A stretch of DNA of 64,000 nucleotides. Origin: Sulfuricellaceae bacterium. GTDB lineage: Bacteria > Pseudomonadota > Gammaproteobacteria > Burkholderiales > Sulfuricellaceae. Numbering within the stretch: position 1 is the stretch's first letter; the number at the start of each line of letters is the position of its first letter. Both the position numbers and the translations under genes were made by a program. The notes under the pieces were generated by a model. The model saw only the letters and a list, made by a program, of their open reading frames with translations. It searched no databases and was not told where the DNA came from. The stretch lies in contig JAUYFQ010000158.1 in assembly GCA_030690895.1 (NCBI GenBank), forward strand, positions 18,499-82,498. The letters are read 5' to 3'. Of this stretch, positions 1 through 8,865 are shown one piece after another.

Positions 1-1
1 G

Positions 2-901
2 GCCAATGCGCGCGGCAAGCAAGGCTTTGTCGAAATCCAGCCACTGCTGATCGAAGTCGTGGAGCGGATTGACGAGCTATTCCAACGCGACAACCCAGGC
101 GAAGTCACCGGCATCCCGACCGGTTTCCATGATCTCGATCAGAAAACAGCGGGTCTTCAGCCTGGCGATCTGATCATCGTGGCAGGCCGCCCGAGTATGG
201 GGAAAACGGCCTTTTCCATCAATATCGGCGAAAACGTTGCGCTACAGACCGGCTTGCCAGTCGCCATCTTCAGTATGGAAATGGGCGGTGCCCAGTTGGC
301 GATGCGTATGATCGGTTCGGTGGGTCGGCTCGATCAGGGAAAAATCCGCACCGGCAAGCTGCAGGATGAGGACTGGATCCGCCTGACCAATGCCGTCGGC
401 AAACTCAACGACGCGCCCATTCACATTGACGAAAGCGGCGCATTGACCGCCCTCGAACTGCGCGCCCGGGCGCGACGCCTGCACCGTCAATGCGGCAAGT
501 TGGGCCTGATCATCATTGACTACATCCAGCTCATGAGCGGATCCGGCGGCGGAGAGAACCGCGCCACCGAAATTTCGGAAATTTCCCGTTCGCTCAAGGC
601 GCTGGCCAAAGAACTCCATGTACCGGTGATTGCCCTGTCACAGCTCAACCGCAGCCTGGAACAAAGGCCAAACAAGCGCCCGGTGATGTCCGACCTGCGC
701 GAGTCGGGTGCAATTGAGCAGGATGCCGATGTAATCCTGTTCATTTACCGCGATGAGGTGTACAACCCCGACACACCGGAAAAAGGTTCGGCCGAGATTA
801 TTATCGGCAAACAGCGTAACGGCCCGATCGGCATGGTGCGCATGACCTTCCTGGGCGAATACACCCGCTTCGAAAATTATGCGCACGGCGGCGAGTATTA
901 A
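2..901 (+). CDS. dnaB: Replicative DNA helicase DnaB, C-terminal part (5' end outside window)
   Basis: The open frame runs in from the window edge, so only about the last 299 residues are seen. They cover the RecA-like hexameric helicase domain that unwinds DNA at the replication fork. Walker A (GRPSMGKT) lies at about nt 190-213, Walker B (LIIIDYIQL) at about nt 507-533, and the arginine-finger region (KQRNGPIG) at about nt 810-833. The C-terminus (GEYTRFENYA) is typical of DnaB. The next gene, alr, starts inside the last codons of dnaB, so the two are probably co-transcribed. The DnaG-binding N-terminal domain cannot be judged. Confidence 0.97.
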   Translation, partial: ANARGKQGFVEIQPLLIEVVERIDELFQRDNPGEVTGIPTGFHDLDQKTAGLQPGDLIIVAGRPSMGKTAFSINIGENVALQTGLPVAIFSMEMGGAQLAMRMIGSVGRLDQGKIRTGKLQDEDWIRLTNAVGKLNDAPIHIDESGALTALELRARARRLHRQCGKLGLIIIDYIQLMSGSGGGENRATEISEISRSLKALAKELHVPVIALSQLNRSLEQRPNKRPVMSDLRESGAIEQDADVILFIYRDEVYNPDTPEKGSAEIIIGKQRNGPIGMVRMTFLGEYTRFENYAHGGEY

Positions 902-2024
902 GTCTCGCCCTCTCCGCGCCACCCTCCACCTGTCGGCGCTGCGGCATAATTTGGCGATCGCGCGACAGCACGCGCCCAACTCGCGAATTTTGGCTGTCAT
1001 CAAGGCCAATGCCTATGGCCACGGCATGCTGCGTGCAGCTCGCGCGCTGGAGACGGCAGACGGATTTGCCGTCCTGAATCTTTCTGAAGCCATCCATTTG
1101 CGTGAAAGCGGCTTCAGGCAATTCATACTGTTGCTGGAAGGTATTTTTAGCGCCGACGAACTGCCCGAACTAGCCAGACATCAGATCGGATGCGTAATCC
1201 ACGCTACTTGGCAAGCCGACGCCATACTGGATGCCGGCCTCGCGCCTGAGATTCCTGTCTGGCTCAAACTCAATACCGGCATGAATCGATTGGGCCTGCA
1301 AGTTGGTGACTTCGAGTCTGTGCTTGGCCGCTTGCAAAACGCAGGGGCTCGCCTCACGCTGATGACCCATTTCTCCCGCGCCGACGAACCAGGTGGAACC
1401 TGTGCCCAGTTAGCGCGATTCGAAGGCATGACCAGCGCGCTGGCCCTGCCGCGCAGCATGGCCAATTCCGCCGCTTTGTTGAGCGCACCAACAACCCATG
1501 CCGACTGGGTTCGCCCAGGCATCATGCTGTATGGCGCATCCCCGCTGGACGCGCCAAAATACCTGAACCTGCTCAAACCAGCCATGACACTGAGCAGCGA
1601 AATCATATCTATCCAGTCCATCCAGGCGGGTGAAACCGTCGGTTACGGCGACACCTTCATCGCACCCTGCGAAATGCGGGTCGGCACGGTCGCCTGCGGC
1701 TATGCTGATGGCTACCCTAGGCATGCCCCCAGCGGCACCCCGGTGCTGGTCTACCCGCAAGGGGCAGGCCGTGGTTGTAAAGCCGATAAATCGGCAACAA
1801 CCACGCTCGGTGGCCAGCGCACTCGCCTGATTGGCCGGGTCTCCATGGATATGTTATCGGTCGATCTCACAAATCTGCCTGATGCCAGAATCGGTAGCCC
1901 CGTGACGCTGTGGGGGCAGGGATTGCCGGTTGAGGAAGTGGCGCAGGCCGCCGGCACGATCAGCTATGAATTGCTGTGCGCACTCGCCGCCAGAGTGCCC
2001 GTGGTCGAGGATGAAGATGGCTAA
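879..2024 (+). CDS. alr: Alanine racemase
   Basis: A PLP-dependent racemase that makes D-alanine for peptidoglycan in the cytoplasm; 381 residues. The PLP lysine is K42 in VIKANAYGHG, and the second catalytic base is the Tyr at about residue 256 (ETVGYGDTF). The RPGIMLYGASP and GRVSMDML motifs are present. The ATG at 879 overlaps dnaB by 23 nt and is the only good start before the conserved RATLHLSALRHN segment. Between VLVYPQ and GQRTRLIGR there are about 17-20 extra residues compared with the family; they coincide with a short DNA palindrome at 1773-1802. The gene overlaps radA by 8 nt, giving a dnaB-alr-radA operon. Confidence 0.95.
   Translation: MRTAASIKSRPLRATLHLSALRHNLAIARQHAPNSRILAVIKANAYGHGMLRAARALETADGFAVLNLSEAIHLRESGFRQFILLLEGIFSADELPELARHQIGCVIHATWQADAILDAGLAPEIPVWLKLNTGMNRLGLQVGDFESVLGRLQNAGARLTLMTHFSRADEPGGTCAQLARFEGMTSALALPRSMANSAALLSAPTTHADWVRPGIMLYGASPLDAPKYLNLLKPAMTLSSEIISIQSIQAGETVGYGDTFIAPCEMRVGTVACGYADGYPRHAPSGTPVLVYPQGAGRGCKADKSATTTLGGQRTRLIGRVSMDMLSVDLTNLPDARIGSPVTLWGQGLPVEEVAQAAGTISYELLCALAARVPVVEDEDG
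1773..1802. repeat. In-frame REP-like palindrome inside alr
   Basis: GGTTGT-aaa-GCCGAT-aa-ATCGGC-a-ACAACC forms two nested arms that are exact reverse complements. It lies in a stretch of alr that has no counterpart in the usual alanine racemase sequence, and it does not disturb the frame. Confidence 0.6.
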
Positions 2025-3372
2025 ATCCAAATCACTCTATACCTGCACCGAATGCGGCGGGCAGATGCCAAAATGGCAAGGCCAGTGCCCCCATTGCATG
2101 GCCTGGAACACACTGGTGGAAACGGTCGCGGAAACCAGCGCCGGAAGCCGTTATAACGCGCTTTCCGTCACCAGCAAGGTGCAAAGCCTGGCCGAAGTCG
2201 AAGCTCAGGAAGTACCGCGTGAGCCAACCGGCATAGCGGAGTTCGACCGCGTGCTGGGAGGAGGGTTGGTGCAGGGAGCGGTCATTTTGATCGGCGGCGA
2301 TCCAGGCATAGGAAAATCGACGTTGCTGCTCCAGGCGCTCAGCCATTTAAGCCAGCGCCACAATGTGTTGTATGTAAGCGGGGAAGAATCGGCGCAACAA
2401 ATCGCCTCGCGCGCAAAACGGCTGGCGCTGGAAGCGCGAGCCGTACATTTACTGGCCGAGATCAGCCTGGAAAGAATACTTGCCACCCTGTCCAGTCAAA
2501 AACCCGAAGTAGCGGTTATCGATTCAATCCAGACGCTCTATTCCGAAGCCTTGCAGTCCGCCCCCGGCAGCGTGGCGCAGGTGCGTGAATGCGCCGCACA
2601 ATTGACGCGCTTCGCCAAGCAGTCCGGCACCATTATTATCCTGGTTGGCCATGTCACCAAGGAGGGCGCACTGGCAGGGCCGCGCGTTCTGGAGCATATT
2701 GTGGACACCGTCCTCTATTTTGAGGGGGACAGCAATTCCAGCTTCCGGCTGGTGCGCGCTTTCAAGAACCGCTTCGGTGCAGTCAATGAGCTCGGCGTGT
2801 TTGCCATGACCGAAAAGGGTCTGCGAGAAGTCAGCAACCCCTCTGCGCTGTTTCTTTCCCACCACGGACAGGATGTGGCCGGTTCCTGCATCATGGTCAC
2901 TCAGGAAGGCACCCGGCCACTACTGGTGGAGATTCAGGCGCTGGTCGATGAAGCGCACGCGCCGAACCCGCGCCGTTTGTCGGTTGGGCTGGAACAAAAC
3001 CGCCTGGCCATGTTGCTGGCTGTGCTGCATCGCCATGCGGGGGTCGCCTGCTTCGATCAGGACGTGTTCGTCAATGCCGTGGGCGGCGTCAAGATCACCG
3101 AACCGGCAGCCGACCTTTCCGTGTTGCTGGCCATCGTATCTTCACTCAGGAATAAACCACTGCCCTCAAAACTGGTAGTATTTGGCGAAGTCGGTTTGGC
3201 AGGTGAAATCAGACCGGTTCAACGCGGACTTGAGCGGCTGAGGGAAGCAGCAAAACTGGGGTTCACCCACGCGATCGTTCCTCACGCCAATCAACCCAAA
3301 CATGCAATTTCCGGCATGGAGATCACGCCGGTGGAAAGACTGGAGCAGGCAATTGCCTTCTGTAGGGGATAA
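2017..3372 (+). CDS. radA: DNA repair protein RadA
   Basis: RadA/Sms is a RecA-like ATPase that promotes branch migration during recombinational repair. The frame is open further upstream, but the family begins MAKSK, so the ATG at 2017 is chosen (451 residues, usual length). An N-terminal zinc finger is present (CTECGGQMPKWQGQCPHC, about residues 9-26), followed by Walker A (GGDPGIGKST), the RadA-specific KNRFG motif (FKNRFGAVNELGVF) and a C-terminal Lon-protease-like domain (about residues 280-450). The start lies within the last codons of alr, indicating translational coupling. Confidence 0.97.
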   Translation: MAKSKSLYTCTECGGQMPKWQGQCPHCMAWNTLVETVAETSAGSRYNALSVTSKVQSLAEVEAQEVPREPTGIAEFDRVLGGGLVQGAVILIGGDPGIGKSTLLLQALSHLSQRHNVLYVSGEESAQQIASRAKRLALEARAVHLLAEISLERILATLSSQKPEVAVIDSIQTLYSEALQSAPGSVAQVRECAAQLTRFAKQSGTIIILVGHVTKEGALAGPRVLEHIVDTVLYFEGDSNSSFRLVRAFKNRFGAVNELGVFAMTEKGLREVSNPSALFLSHHGQDVAGSCIMVTQEGTRPLLVEIQALVDEAHAPNPRRLSVGLEQNRLAMLLAVLHRHAGVACFDQDVFVNAVGGVKITEPAADLSVLLAIVSSLRNKPLPSKLVVFGEVGLAGEIRPVQRGLERLREAAKLGFTHAIVPHANQPKHAISGMEITPVERLEQAIAFCRG

Positions 3373-3394
3373 AACGCATGAAAAAATATCTACC

Positions 3395-4156
3395 ATGAAG
3401 TGGAAAATCAATGGCTTGAGTGATATCGGCCGGGTGCGCGCCGGGAATGAAGATTCCATCCTGTGGGACGAGCCGCTGGGTTTCGTGTTGCTGGCGGATG
3501 GAATGGGCGGCCACGAGGGCGGCGAGATCGCCAGCCGGATCGCGGTTCAAAGCACCATGGAACACTTCAAAAAACCGCTCGAAAACCATTGGCGCGAACT
3601 GGAGTGGACCAGGAACATCAGCGATAACGTGCTCAAGCTTTATGCCGCAGTCAGCCATGCCAATCAGGCGGTTTATGAAATGGCGCAAGAACACCCCGAG
3701 CTGGAAGGCATGGGCACGACCTTGTTGGCAGCCCATTTTCATGGAAACCGTGCCACCCTCGCCCATATTGGCGATAGCCGAATCTATTTGTGGCGCAACG
3801 AAAAACTAACCCAACTCACCGTCGACCACACGCTGGAACAGCAGCAACTAAAATCCGATGAGCCTCTGCCTATTCTCGCCGACAATCCTGCCATGCACGG
3901 GATACTGACCCGCGCGCTCGGGGTTGATCCGGTCGTGGAAGTCGATATGCGCGAGGTAGGCCTGGCTGACGGCGACCTGATTCTGCTCTGCTCGGACGGC
4001 TGTTACGATATGCTGCCCGCAGACGAAATGCCTATGACCCTGAAACAGCACCAGAACGATCCAGAAGCGCTGGCACAACAGTTGATTCGCCATGCAAACG
4101 ACAATGGGGGTTACGACAACCTCTCGGTTATCACGATCAAAATTCAGGCGGAATGA
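3395..4156 (+). CDS. PP2C-family Ser/Thr protein phosphatase (first copy)
   Basis: A metal-dependent PPM phosphatase of 253 residues with no membrane segment. The family motifs appear in order: GRVRAGNEDS, LLADGMGGHEGG, GMGTTLLAA, LAHIGDSRIY, LLCSDGCYDML and NDNGGYDNLSVI, so all metal-binding aspartates are present. The ATG at 3395 (MKWKINGLSDIG) is preferred because upstream in-frame codons overlap radA. It is followed after 3 nt by an FHA protein. Together with the kinase at 5877-7190 it probably forms a reversible phosphorylation circuit. It resembles the second phosphatase at 7328-8143, suggesting duplication of a PP2C-FHA pair. Confidence 0.93.
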   Translation: MKWKINGLSDIGRVRAGNEDSILWDEPLGFVLLADGMGGHEGGEIASRIAVQSTMEHFKKPLENHWRELEWTRNISDNVLKLYAAVSHANQAVYEMAQEHPELEGMGTTLLAAHFHGNRATLAHIGDSRIYLWRNEKLTQLTVDHTLEQQQLKSDEPLPILADNPAMHGILTRALGVDPVVEVDMREVGLADGDLILLCSDGCYDMLPADEMPMTLKQHQNDPEALAQQLIRHANDNGGYDNLSVITIKIQAE

Positions 4157-4159
4157 TTC

Positions 4160-4912
4160 ATGTCCAAGCTGATCATACGTGGTGAAGATGGGAAAAAGAG
4201 CGAATTCGTTCTCGACAAGGAGCGGGTTACAATCGGACGTAAACCCAGCAACGACATCGTCGTGAACGATTCGGCGGTGAGCGGTCTGCATGCCACCATT
4301 ATCACGCTGGGCAAGGATTCGTTTCTCGAAGATCAGAACAGCACCAACGGCACCCAGGTTAATCGGGTGGATATTACCCGCTGCGTTCTGCACAACGAAG
4401 ACGAAATCAAAATCGCCCATGTCCGGATCACCTTCATCGCCGATCGGGTCAATCCGCCAGTCCCGCCGTCGCCATCGGACGAAACTCAAATCCATCCTTC
4501 AGGTTCCGGCCAGCAGGAGCAAGCCGATCCAATTACGCTGCTACCCGAGCTGACAGGTATAGATTCGGCCATGCTGCAGTCCGGTTCACAAACTAGGATG
4601 CAGGAACAGGAACCTGCAAGCATGCAGCGCACCCAATCCGGAACCAGGGGCACGGTTGGCAGGTTGCGCATCAAGTCCGGGCCAGGTTCCAGCCAGCTAC
4701 TGGAACTGACACGCCCCAGCATCACGCTAGGCAAGCCTGGCATTCAGGTGGTCGCGATCACACAGCGCGAAGGTATTTATTACCTGGGAATGATTGAAGG
4801 TGACGAATTACCTCTGATAAATGAAGCTGACATGAAATCCATGCCCTGCCGCCTGCACCATGGCGACACCATCCGCGTTGCCGGAATCCTGCTCGAATTT
4901 ACAATGAAATAA
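4160..4912 (+). CDS. FHA-domain protein (first copy)
   Basis: A 250-residue protein. Its N-terminal forkhead-associated domain (about residues 5-95) binds phosphothreonine; the signature residues GRKPSND, SGLHA and NSTNGT are intact. A low-complexity Gln/Ser/Pro linker follows. The C-terminal 75 residues (LELTRPSITLGKPGIQV to the end) look like a second, degenerate FHA-type beta-sandwich. The same tail is present in the FHA protein at 8153-8854. It lies 3 nt after the phosphatase and is probably translated with it. Likely partners are the phosphorylated kinase at 5877-7190 or its substrates (inference). Confidence 0.9.
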   Translation: MSKLIIRGEDGKKSEFVLDKERVTIGRKPSNDIVVNDSAVSGLHATIITLGKDSFLEDQNSTNGTQVNRVDITRCVLHNEDEIKIAHVRITFIADRVNPPVPPSPSDETQIHPSGSGQQEQADPITLLPELTGIDSAMLQSGSQTRMQEQEPASMQRTQSGTRGTVGRLRIKSGPGSSQLLELTRPSITLGKPGIQVVAITQREGIYYLGMIEGDELPLINEADMKSMPCRLHHGDTIRVAGILLEFTMK

Positions 4913-4927
4913 GTGGTAATAATTTCC

Positions 4928-5395
4928 ATGACACCATCCCCTTTGCTAATCCTGATCAGCTTGGTCACCGCACTCGCACTGACAGGCTGTAGCGAACCAA
5001 AAGACACGCATCCGAATCAGCCCGTTACCAAGCGCAAGGCCGTTTTCAAGGAAATACTGCGCACCTTCGAGCCGCTCGGACAAGTGGTCCGGGAACGGGA
5101 AGACTATCAACCACAAGCTTTCCTAGCCGGGGCAAAAGAACTGGATAGACTGGCCTCGCATCCTTGGCAATTTTTTACGCCGGACAGTAACTATCCGCCG
5201 ACCCGCGCAAAAACGGAGGTGTGGGACAAGCCACAGGAATTCAAACAGGCACAGGAACAGTTTCAGGCAAAAATAGCGAGTCTCGCCAAAGTAGCCGAGA
5301 GCGGCAAGATCGAGCTGATTCGGCCAGCGTTTGACGAGGTGGAGAAAAGCTGTAAATCCTGCCACCAGCAGTTCAGAGGTAACGGCAAAAAATAA
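4928..5395 (+). CDS. Cytochrome c'-like (class II) lipoprotein
   Basis: A 155-residue exported protein. The chosen ATG (MTPSPLLILISLV) gives a clean lipoprotein signal with lipobox LTGC at about residues 16-20; the frame also opens at a GTG 15 nt upstream. The single haem motif CKSCH lies close to the C-terminus (VEKSCKSCHQQFR), as in class II c-type cytochromes, which are four-helix bundles. Its role is not clear: electron transfer, NO binding or redox sensing are possible. It follows the PP2C-FHA pair and converges on the TssQ-like gene. Confidence 0.8.
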   Translation: MTPSPLLILISLVTALALTGCSEPKDTHPNQPVTKRKAVFKEILRTFEPLGQVVREREDYQPQAFLAGAKELDRLASHPWQFFTPDSNYPPTRAKTEVWDKPQEFKQAQEQFQAKIASLAKVAESGKIELIRPAFDEVEKSCKSCHQQFRGNGKK

Positions 5396-5402
5396 AAGCC
5401 GT

Positions 5403-5870
5403 TTACTTCTTTATTCGAACTGCGTCCCGCTCCTCGCGATAAATCGGCTCCCAGGCAGGATGCCCTTCTTCTGAGGCGGAAAGCCTGAACTGTGGGTTCA
5501 GACTGAAAATCTTCCTGAACTCCACCCTGCACGCAGCTTTCTCTCCCGACGTACAGTAAATAAACGCGAGATACTTGCGTGCCGTCACTTGATTGCCGGT
5601 AGAAAGCGAGCCGGCATTCAGGGCGTTCCGCAGCTGAGTGCTTGCATCGGCGTACTGTCCCTCGTCATAACGACTGATCCCCGCCTTCAATGCCTGCTCG
5701 GCCCCTGCCGCCGCCGAGGGCTCCGGCTTTTTTACCGTCTCTTCACTGTTTTTACGGACAGGCTGCGTTTCGACACTTTTTTTGGGGACGGGTTTCTTTT
5801 CCGGATTGCTATTGCAACCCGACATCAGAAGAGAAAACAGCAAAACTGCAAATAGGGATGTGTAATTCAA
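5403..5870 (-). CDS. TssQ-like lipoprotein with TPR-type repeats
   Basis: A 155-residue lipoprotein: signal peptide with lipobox LMSGC (about residues 15-19), a Lys/Pro/Glu-rich tether, then a helical TPR-like segment (ALKAGISRYDEGQYADASTQL) and a C-terminal CTSGEKAACRVEFRKIF...WEPIYR segment. This pattern matches the family annotated as TssQ, a lipoprotein linked to type VI secretion in betaproteobacteria. The assignment rests on recalled similarity and no T6SS genes are visible here. It starts 7 nt after the kinase stop, so it is most likely co-transcribed with the kinase. Confidence 0.6.
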   Translation of the reverse strand: MNYTSLFAVLLFSLLMSGCNSNPEKKPVPKKSVETQPVRKNSEETVKKPEPSAAAGAEQALKAGISRYDEGQYADASTQLRNALNAGSLSTGNQVTARKYLAFIYCTSGEKAACRVEFRKIFSLNPQFRLSASEEGHPAWEPIYREERDAVRIKK

Positions 5871-5876
5871 AATCGC

Positions 5877-7190
5877 TCAATCAAATTTGTGACGGATTTT
5901 TATTTGGCCACCTGGCGGAATATCAACCGTTGAAATAACGCTGTGGTGCCCCGGGTTCCGGATTTCCACCTTATGCTTACCCGCAGCCAGGTTTAATGTA
6001 TTCAGGGGAGGCGAGATCCCCTCGTTCTTGCCATCCACGATTATCTCACCCCAAGGTGAAATGGCAATGGATAGATCTCCCGTCGCCACCGGGACAGTCT
6101 GCGCAGCTTGCGGGGATGGGCTGGTCCGTTCGACGCCAGTGTCGTCAGGCTGATGAAAAAGCAGCCAACCCGCCATCGCCATTACCAGCACTGACAATGC
6201 CACTATTTTCTTCCAGAAACCCGACGACCGGATGTGCGTGGAGAGCGGCTCGCTTCGGGCCATGATGGCCGTCTGCTCATCCTCATGAATCAATTTTTCG
6301 CTCAGCGATTGCGGTTTGCTGTGGTCCAGCGCATTTTTCCGTTCACCCATCGGGCTGGTTTGAGCATTGAATTCAAGTTCCTTGTAATTCAATAAATCTT
6401 CAGCCATCTCGGCCGCCGTCTGATAACGGTCATCAGGCAATTTGGCCAGCGCTCTGCTCACGATATGGTCAAACGCCGCAGGCAACCCGGCGCGCAAGCT
6501 TCCGGGCAGAGCGGGGGTATCATTCAGAATACGGTACATCAAGGCGCTGATATTCTCACCATCAAAAGGTGTTTGTCCTGTCAGCATTTCAAAAAGCACG
6601 ACCCCCAGTGAAAAAATGTCCGCCCGACCGTCTACATCTTTCCCTATGACCTGCTCAGGAGACATGTATTTCGGGGACCCCAAAATCATGCCAGCCATCG
6701 TTCTCGACGCAGCAGGGATCAGGGCAATGCCAAAATCGGTAATTTTGACTACCCCGTTTTTCAGGATCATGACGTTGGATGGCTTGATATCACGGTGCAC
6801 AACGCCGTGTTCGTGTGCAAAAGCCAAGCCCCGCGCAACGCCTGCCGCAATCTCAACAACCCGCTCCAGCGGCAAGGGCTTTCCGCTGTCCAGCAAGTCG
6901 CGCAATTCCTCCCCTTCGAGAAACTCCATTGCCATGTAGGCCAGTTCGCCCGTATCGCCCACATCGTAAATCGTGACAATATTGGGATGATTTAGCCGCC
7001 CGGCCGAGCCAGCCTCCCGATAAAAACGGCTTTCGAAGTCAATACGCTCATCCTTGGAAAGCGCCAGATTGATGGTTTTGATCGCCACAACCCGCTGCAA
7101 CATCGGGTCCCGCGCCCGATACACCACCCCCATCGCGCCACGCCCGATCTCGGAAAGAATTTCGTACCGACCAATTTTAGAATTTCCCAT
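5877..7190 (-). CDS. Membrane Ser/Thr protein kinase with C-terminal PEGA domain
   Basis: A 437-residue Hanks-type kinase. The glycine loop GRGAMGVVY is at about residues 16-24. The catalytic Lys (VVAIKTI), HRDIKPSNVM, the DFG motif and the SPKYMSPEQV activation segment are all intact, so it should be active. One transmembrane helix follows at about residues 325-345 (KIVALSVLVMAMAGWLLF). The outer part (about residues 365-437) is a PEGA-type beta domain (GEIIVDGKNEG...LAAGKHKVEIRNPG). It is divergent from the second PP2C-FHA pair with about 137 nt between starts. Similar kinase-phosphatase-FHA trios (PpkA/PppA/Fha) control type VI secretion after assembly. Confidence 0.93.
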   Translation of the reverse strand: MGNSKIGRYEILSEIGRGAMGVVYRARDPMLQRVVAIKTINLALSKDERIDFESRFYREAGSAGRLNHPNIVTIYDVGDTGELAYMAMEFLEGEELRDLLDSGKPLPLERVVEIAAGVARGLAFAHEHGVVHRDIKPSNVMILKNGVVKITDFGIALIPAASRTMAGMILGSPKYMSPEQVIGKDVDGRADIFSLGVVLFEMLTGQTPFDGENISALMYRILNDTPALPGSLRAGLPAAFDHIVSRALAKLPDDRYQTAAEMAEDLLNYKELEFNAQTSPMGERKNALDHSKPQSLSEKLIHEDEQTAIMARSEPLSTHIRSSGFWKKIVALSVLVMAMAGWLLFHQPDDTGVERTSPSPQAAQTVPVATGDLSIAISPWGEIIVDGKNEGISPPLNTLNLAAGKHKVEIRNPGHHSVISTVDIPPGGQIKIRHKFD

Positions 7191-7327
7191 AATAGTGAAA
7201 TTATAAAAGCAAATTGGCCTCTTACATCAAAGTCTCTCACAAACAACCTTGCCTACACCTTGGCAGGATGCGAGAATGACAAGAAAATAGACGCCAGTAG
7301 CGCGCACCAAGGGAGAGACACATCATC

Positions 7328-8143
7328 ATGAGTTTAAGAAGTGCGCTGGAAATTGCAACGCTGACCGACACCGGGGTTGTGCGTTCATTTAACGAAGATG
7401 CCGTTGCCACCGAATTTGATCTCGGCCTGGTGCTGGTGGCAGATGGAATGGGTGGCTACAAGGCTGGAGATGTCGCCAGCGGGCTGGCATCATCCGTCAT
7501 CATGAGCGAAATCAAGCATCAGATGAACGCGTCCACACCAGACAGCGGGGCGATTGGCGCCATCCTGGTGAACGCGATCAAGTTGACCAACCAGAAGATA
7601 TTTCGGGCGGCACAGTCCAACCTCCAATATCAGGGCATGGGAACAACAGTCGTTGTCGCCATGTTTCACGACAACCAGATTTTTTTCGCTCATGTCGGAG
7701 ACTCGCGCCTTTACCGCTTGCGGAGAGGAAAACTGACTGTTCTGACGCAGGATCACTCAATTCTGCATGACCAGGTGGCCGCTGGCCTGATTTCTGCTGA
7801 CGACGCAAAAACTTCCCATAACCGAAATCTGGTCACCCAAGCACTGGGCATTGAAGCGGATCTCGAGTGTCGTGCGGAGAGCAAGACCGTCGAACTTGGA
7901 GACATTTACATTCTATGTTCGGACGGATTGAATGACATGGTCGACGATGCGGATATTGAACTGGCCGCTGACGCACTCAATGCAAACATGCAGCTCATGG
8001 TAAGCCAAATGATCATGATGGCGAATGACAACGGGGGACACGACAATATCTCCGTCTCAGCGATCAAGGTCCTCAAGCCATTCCCGGCAGGCGAAGATGC
8101 GCCAAAAGGCTTTCTGAGCCGCATGTTTGGCTGGCTAAAGTAA
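7328..8143 (+). CDS. PP2C-family Ser/Thr protein phosphatase (second copy)
   Basis: A 271-residue soluble PPM phosphatase with all signature motifs: GVVRSFNEDAV, LVADGMGGYKAGD, GMGTTVVVA, FAHVGDSRLYRL, LCSDGLNDMV and NDNGGHDNISVSAI. A GGAGAG sequence precedes the ATG at a normal distance. The C-terminal tail (FLSRMFGWLK) is short and amphipathic. It is 9 nt upstream of an FHA gene and is divergent from the kinase, so it probably antagonises that kinase. Confidence 0.93.
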   Translation: MSLRSALEIATLTDTGVVRSFNEDAVATEFDLGLVLVADGMGGYKAGDVASGLASSVIMSEIKHQMNASTPDSGAIGAILVNAIKLTNQKIFRAAQSNLQYQGMGTTVVVAMFHDNQIFFAHVGDSRLYRLRRGKLTVLTQDHSILHDQVAAGLISADDAKTSHNRNLVTQALGIEADLECRAESKTVELGDIYILCSDGLNDMVDDADIELAADALNANMQLMVSQMIMMANDNGGHDNISVSAIKVLKPFPAGEDAPKGFLSRMFGWLK

Positions 8144-8152
8144 GGAAAAATC

Positions 8153-8854
8153 ATGGCAAAACTGGTTCTGAGTCTGGGCGACGACATACTGGGCTATCAC
8201 TTCCTCGAAAAGGATCGCTTCACGATCGGGCGCAAGCCGAGTAACGATATGCATATCGATGACGCCTCCGTCAGCAAGGAGCACGCCGCTATCATAACCG
8301 TCGGCAATGACCAGATTCTCGAAGACTTGGGCAGCACCAACGGTACCCTGGTCAATGGCAGAAAAATCGGCAAACACATTCTGCAGAATAACGACACCAT
8401 AGATATCGGCCGCTATCAGCTTAGGTATATCAACCAGAAGGCCAAGCCAGGCATGGACTTCGACCGCACCATCATGATGATGCCGGTCATCAACCTGAAA
8501 AAAGGTGAGGGGTCGGGCGATACCGTAACCAATGTCGAGGTGCCTGCAGATCGAGCAGTATCGGTCGCTCGTGCTGCGAATATCAATTCACCTCTCGGCG
8601 GAGTCAACGGGGTTTCAGGCACGCATGCCGGGCAAACGCTGGAACTGAAAAGACCGCTGGCCACATTCGGGAAACCGGGCGTTCAGGTTGCCGTCATCAA
8701 CCGCCGCCCGCACGGCTACACAATCACCCATGTCGAGGGCAAAAAATTCCCTCAGGTAAACAACAAGACCATTGGGGAAGTTGCCTGCCCGCTAGCAGAT
8801 GGGGACGAAATCGAGGTTGGCGGTGAAAAATTGAAATTTTTCATGAGCAAGTAA
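8153..8854 (+). CDS. FHA-domain protein (second copy)
   Basis: A 233-residue protein with an intact N-terminal FHA domain (GRKPSNDMHIDD, SKEHA, LGSTNGT). Its C-terminal 80 residues (LELKRPLATFGKPGVQVAV to the end) match the tail of the first FHA protein at 4160-4912 in layout and key positions (ELxRPxxTxGKPGxQV, then DGDEIEVGG). The two PP2C-FHA pairs are therefore paralogous modules on either side of the kinase. A good AAGGA ribosome site precedes the ATG. Confidence 0.9.
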   Translation: MAKLVLSLGDDILGYHFLEKDRFTIGRKPSNDMHIDDASVSKEHAAIITVGNDQILEDLGSTNGTLVNGRKIGKHILQNNDTIDIGRYQLRYINQKAKPGMDFDRTIMMMPVINLKKGEGSGDTVTNVEVPADRAVSVARAANINSPLGGVNGVSGTHAGQTLELKRPLATFGKPGVQVAVINRRPHGYTITHVEGKKFPQVNNKTIGEVACPLADGDEIEVGGEKLKFFMSK

Positions 8855-8865
8855 GCCCGCCAGGC

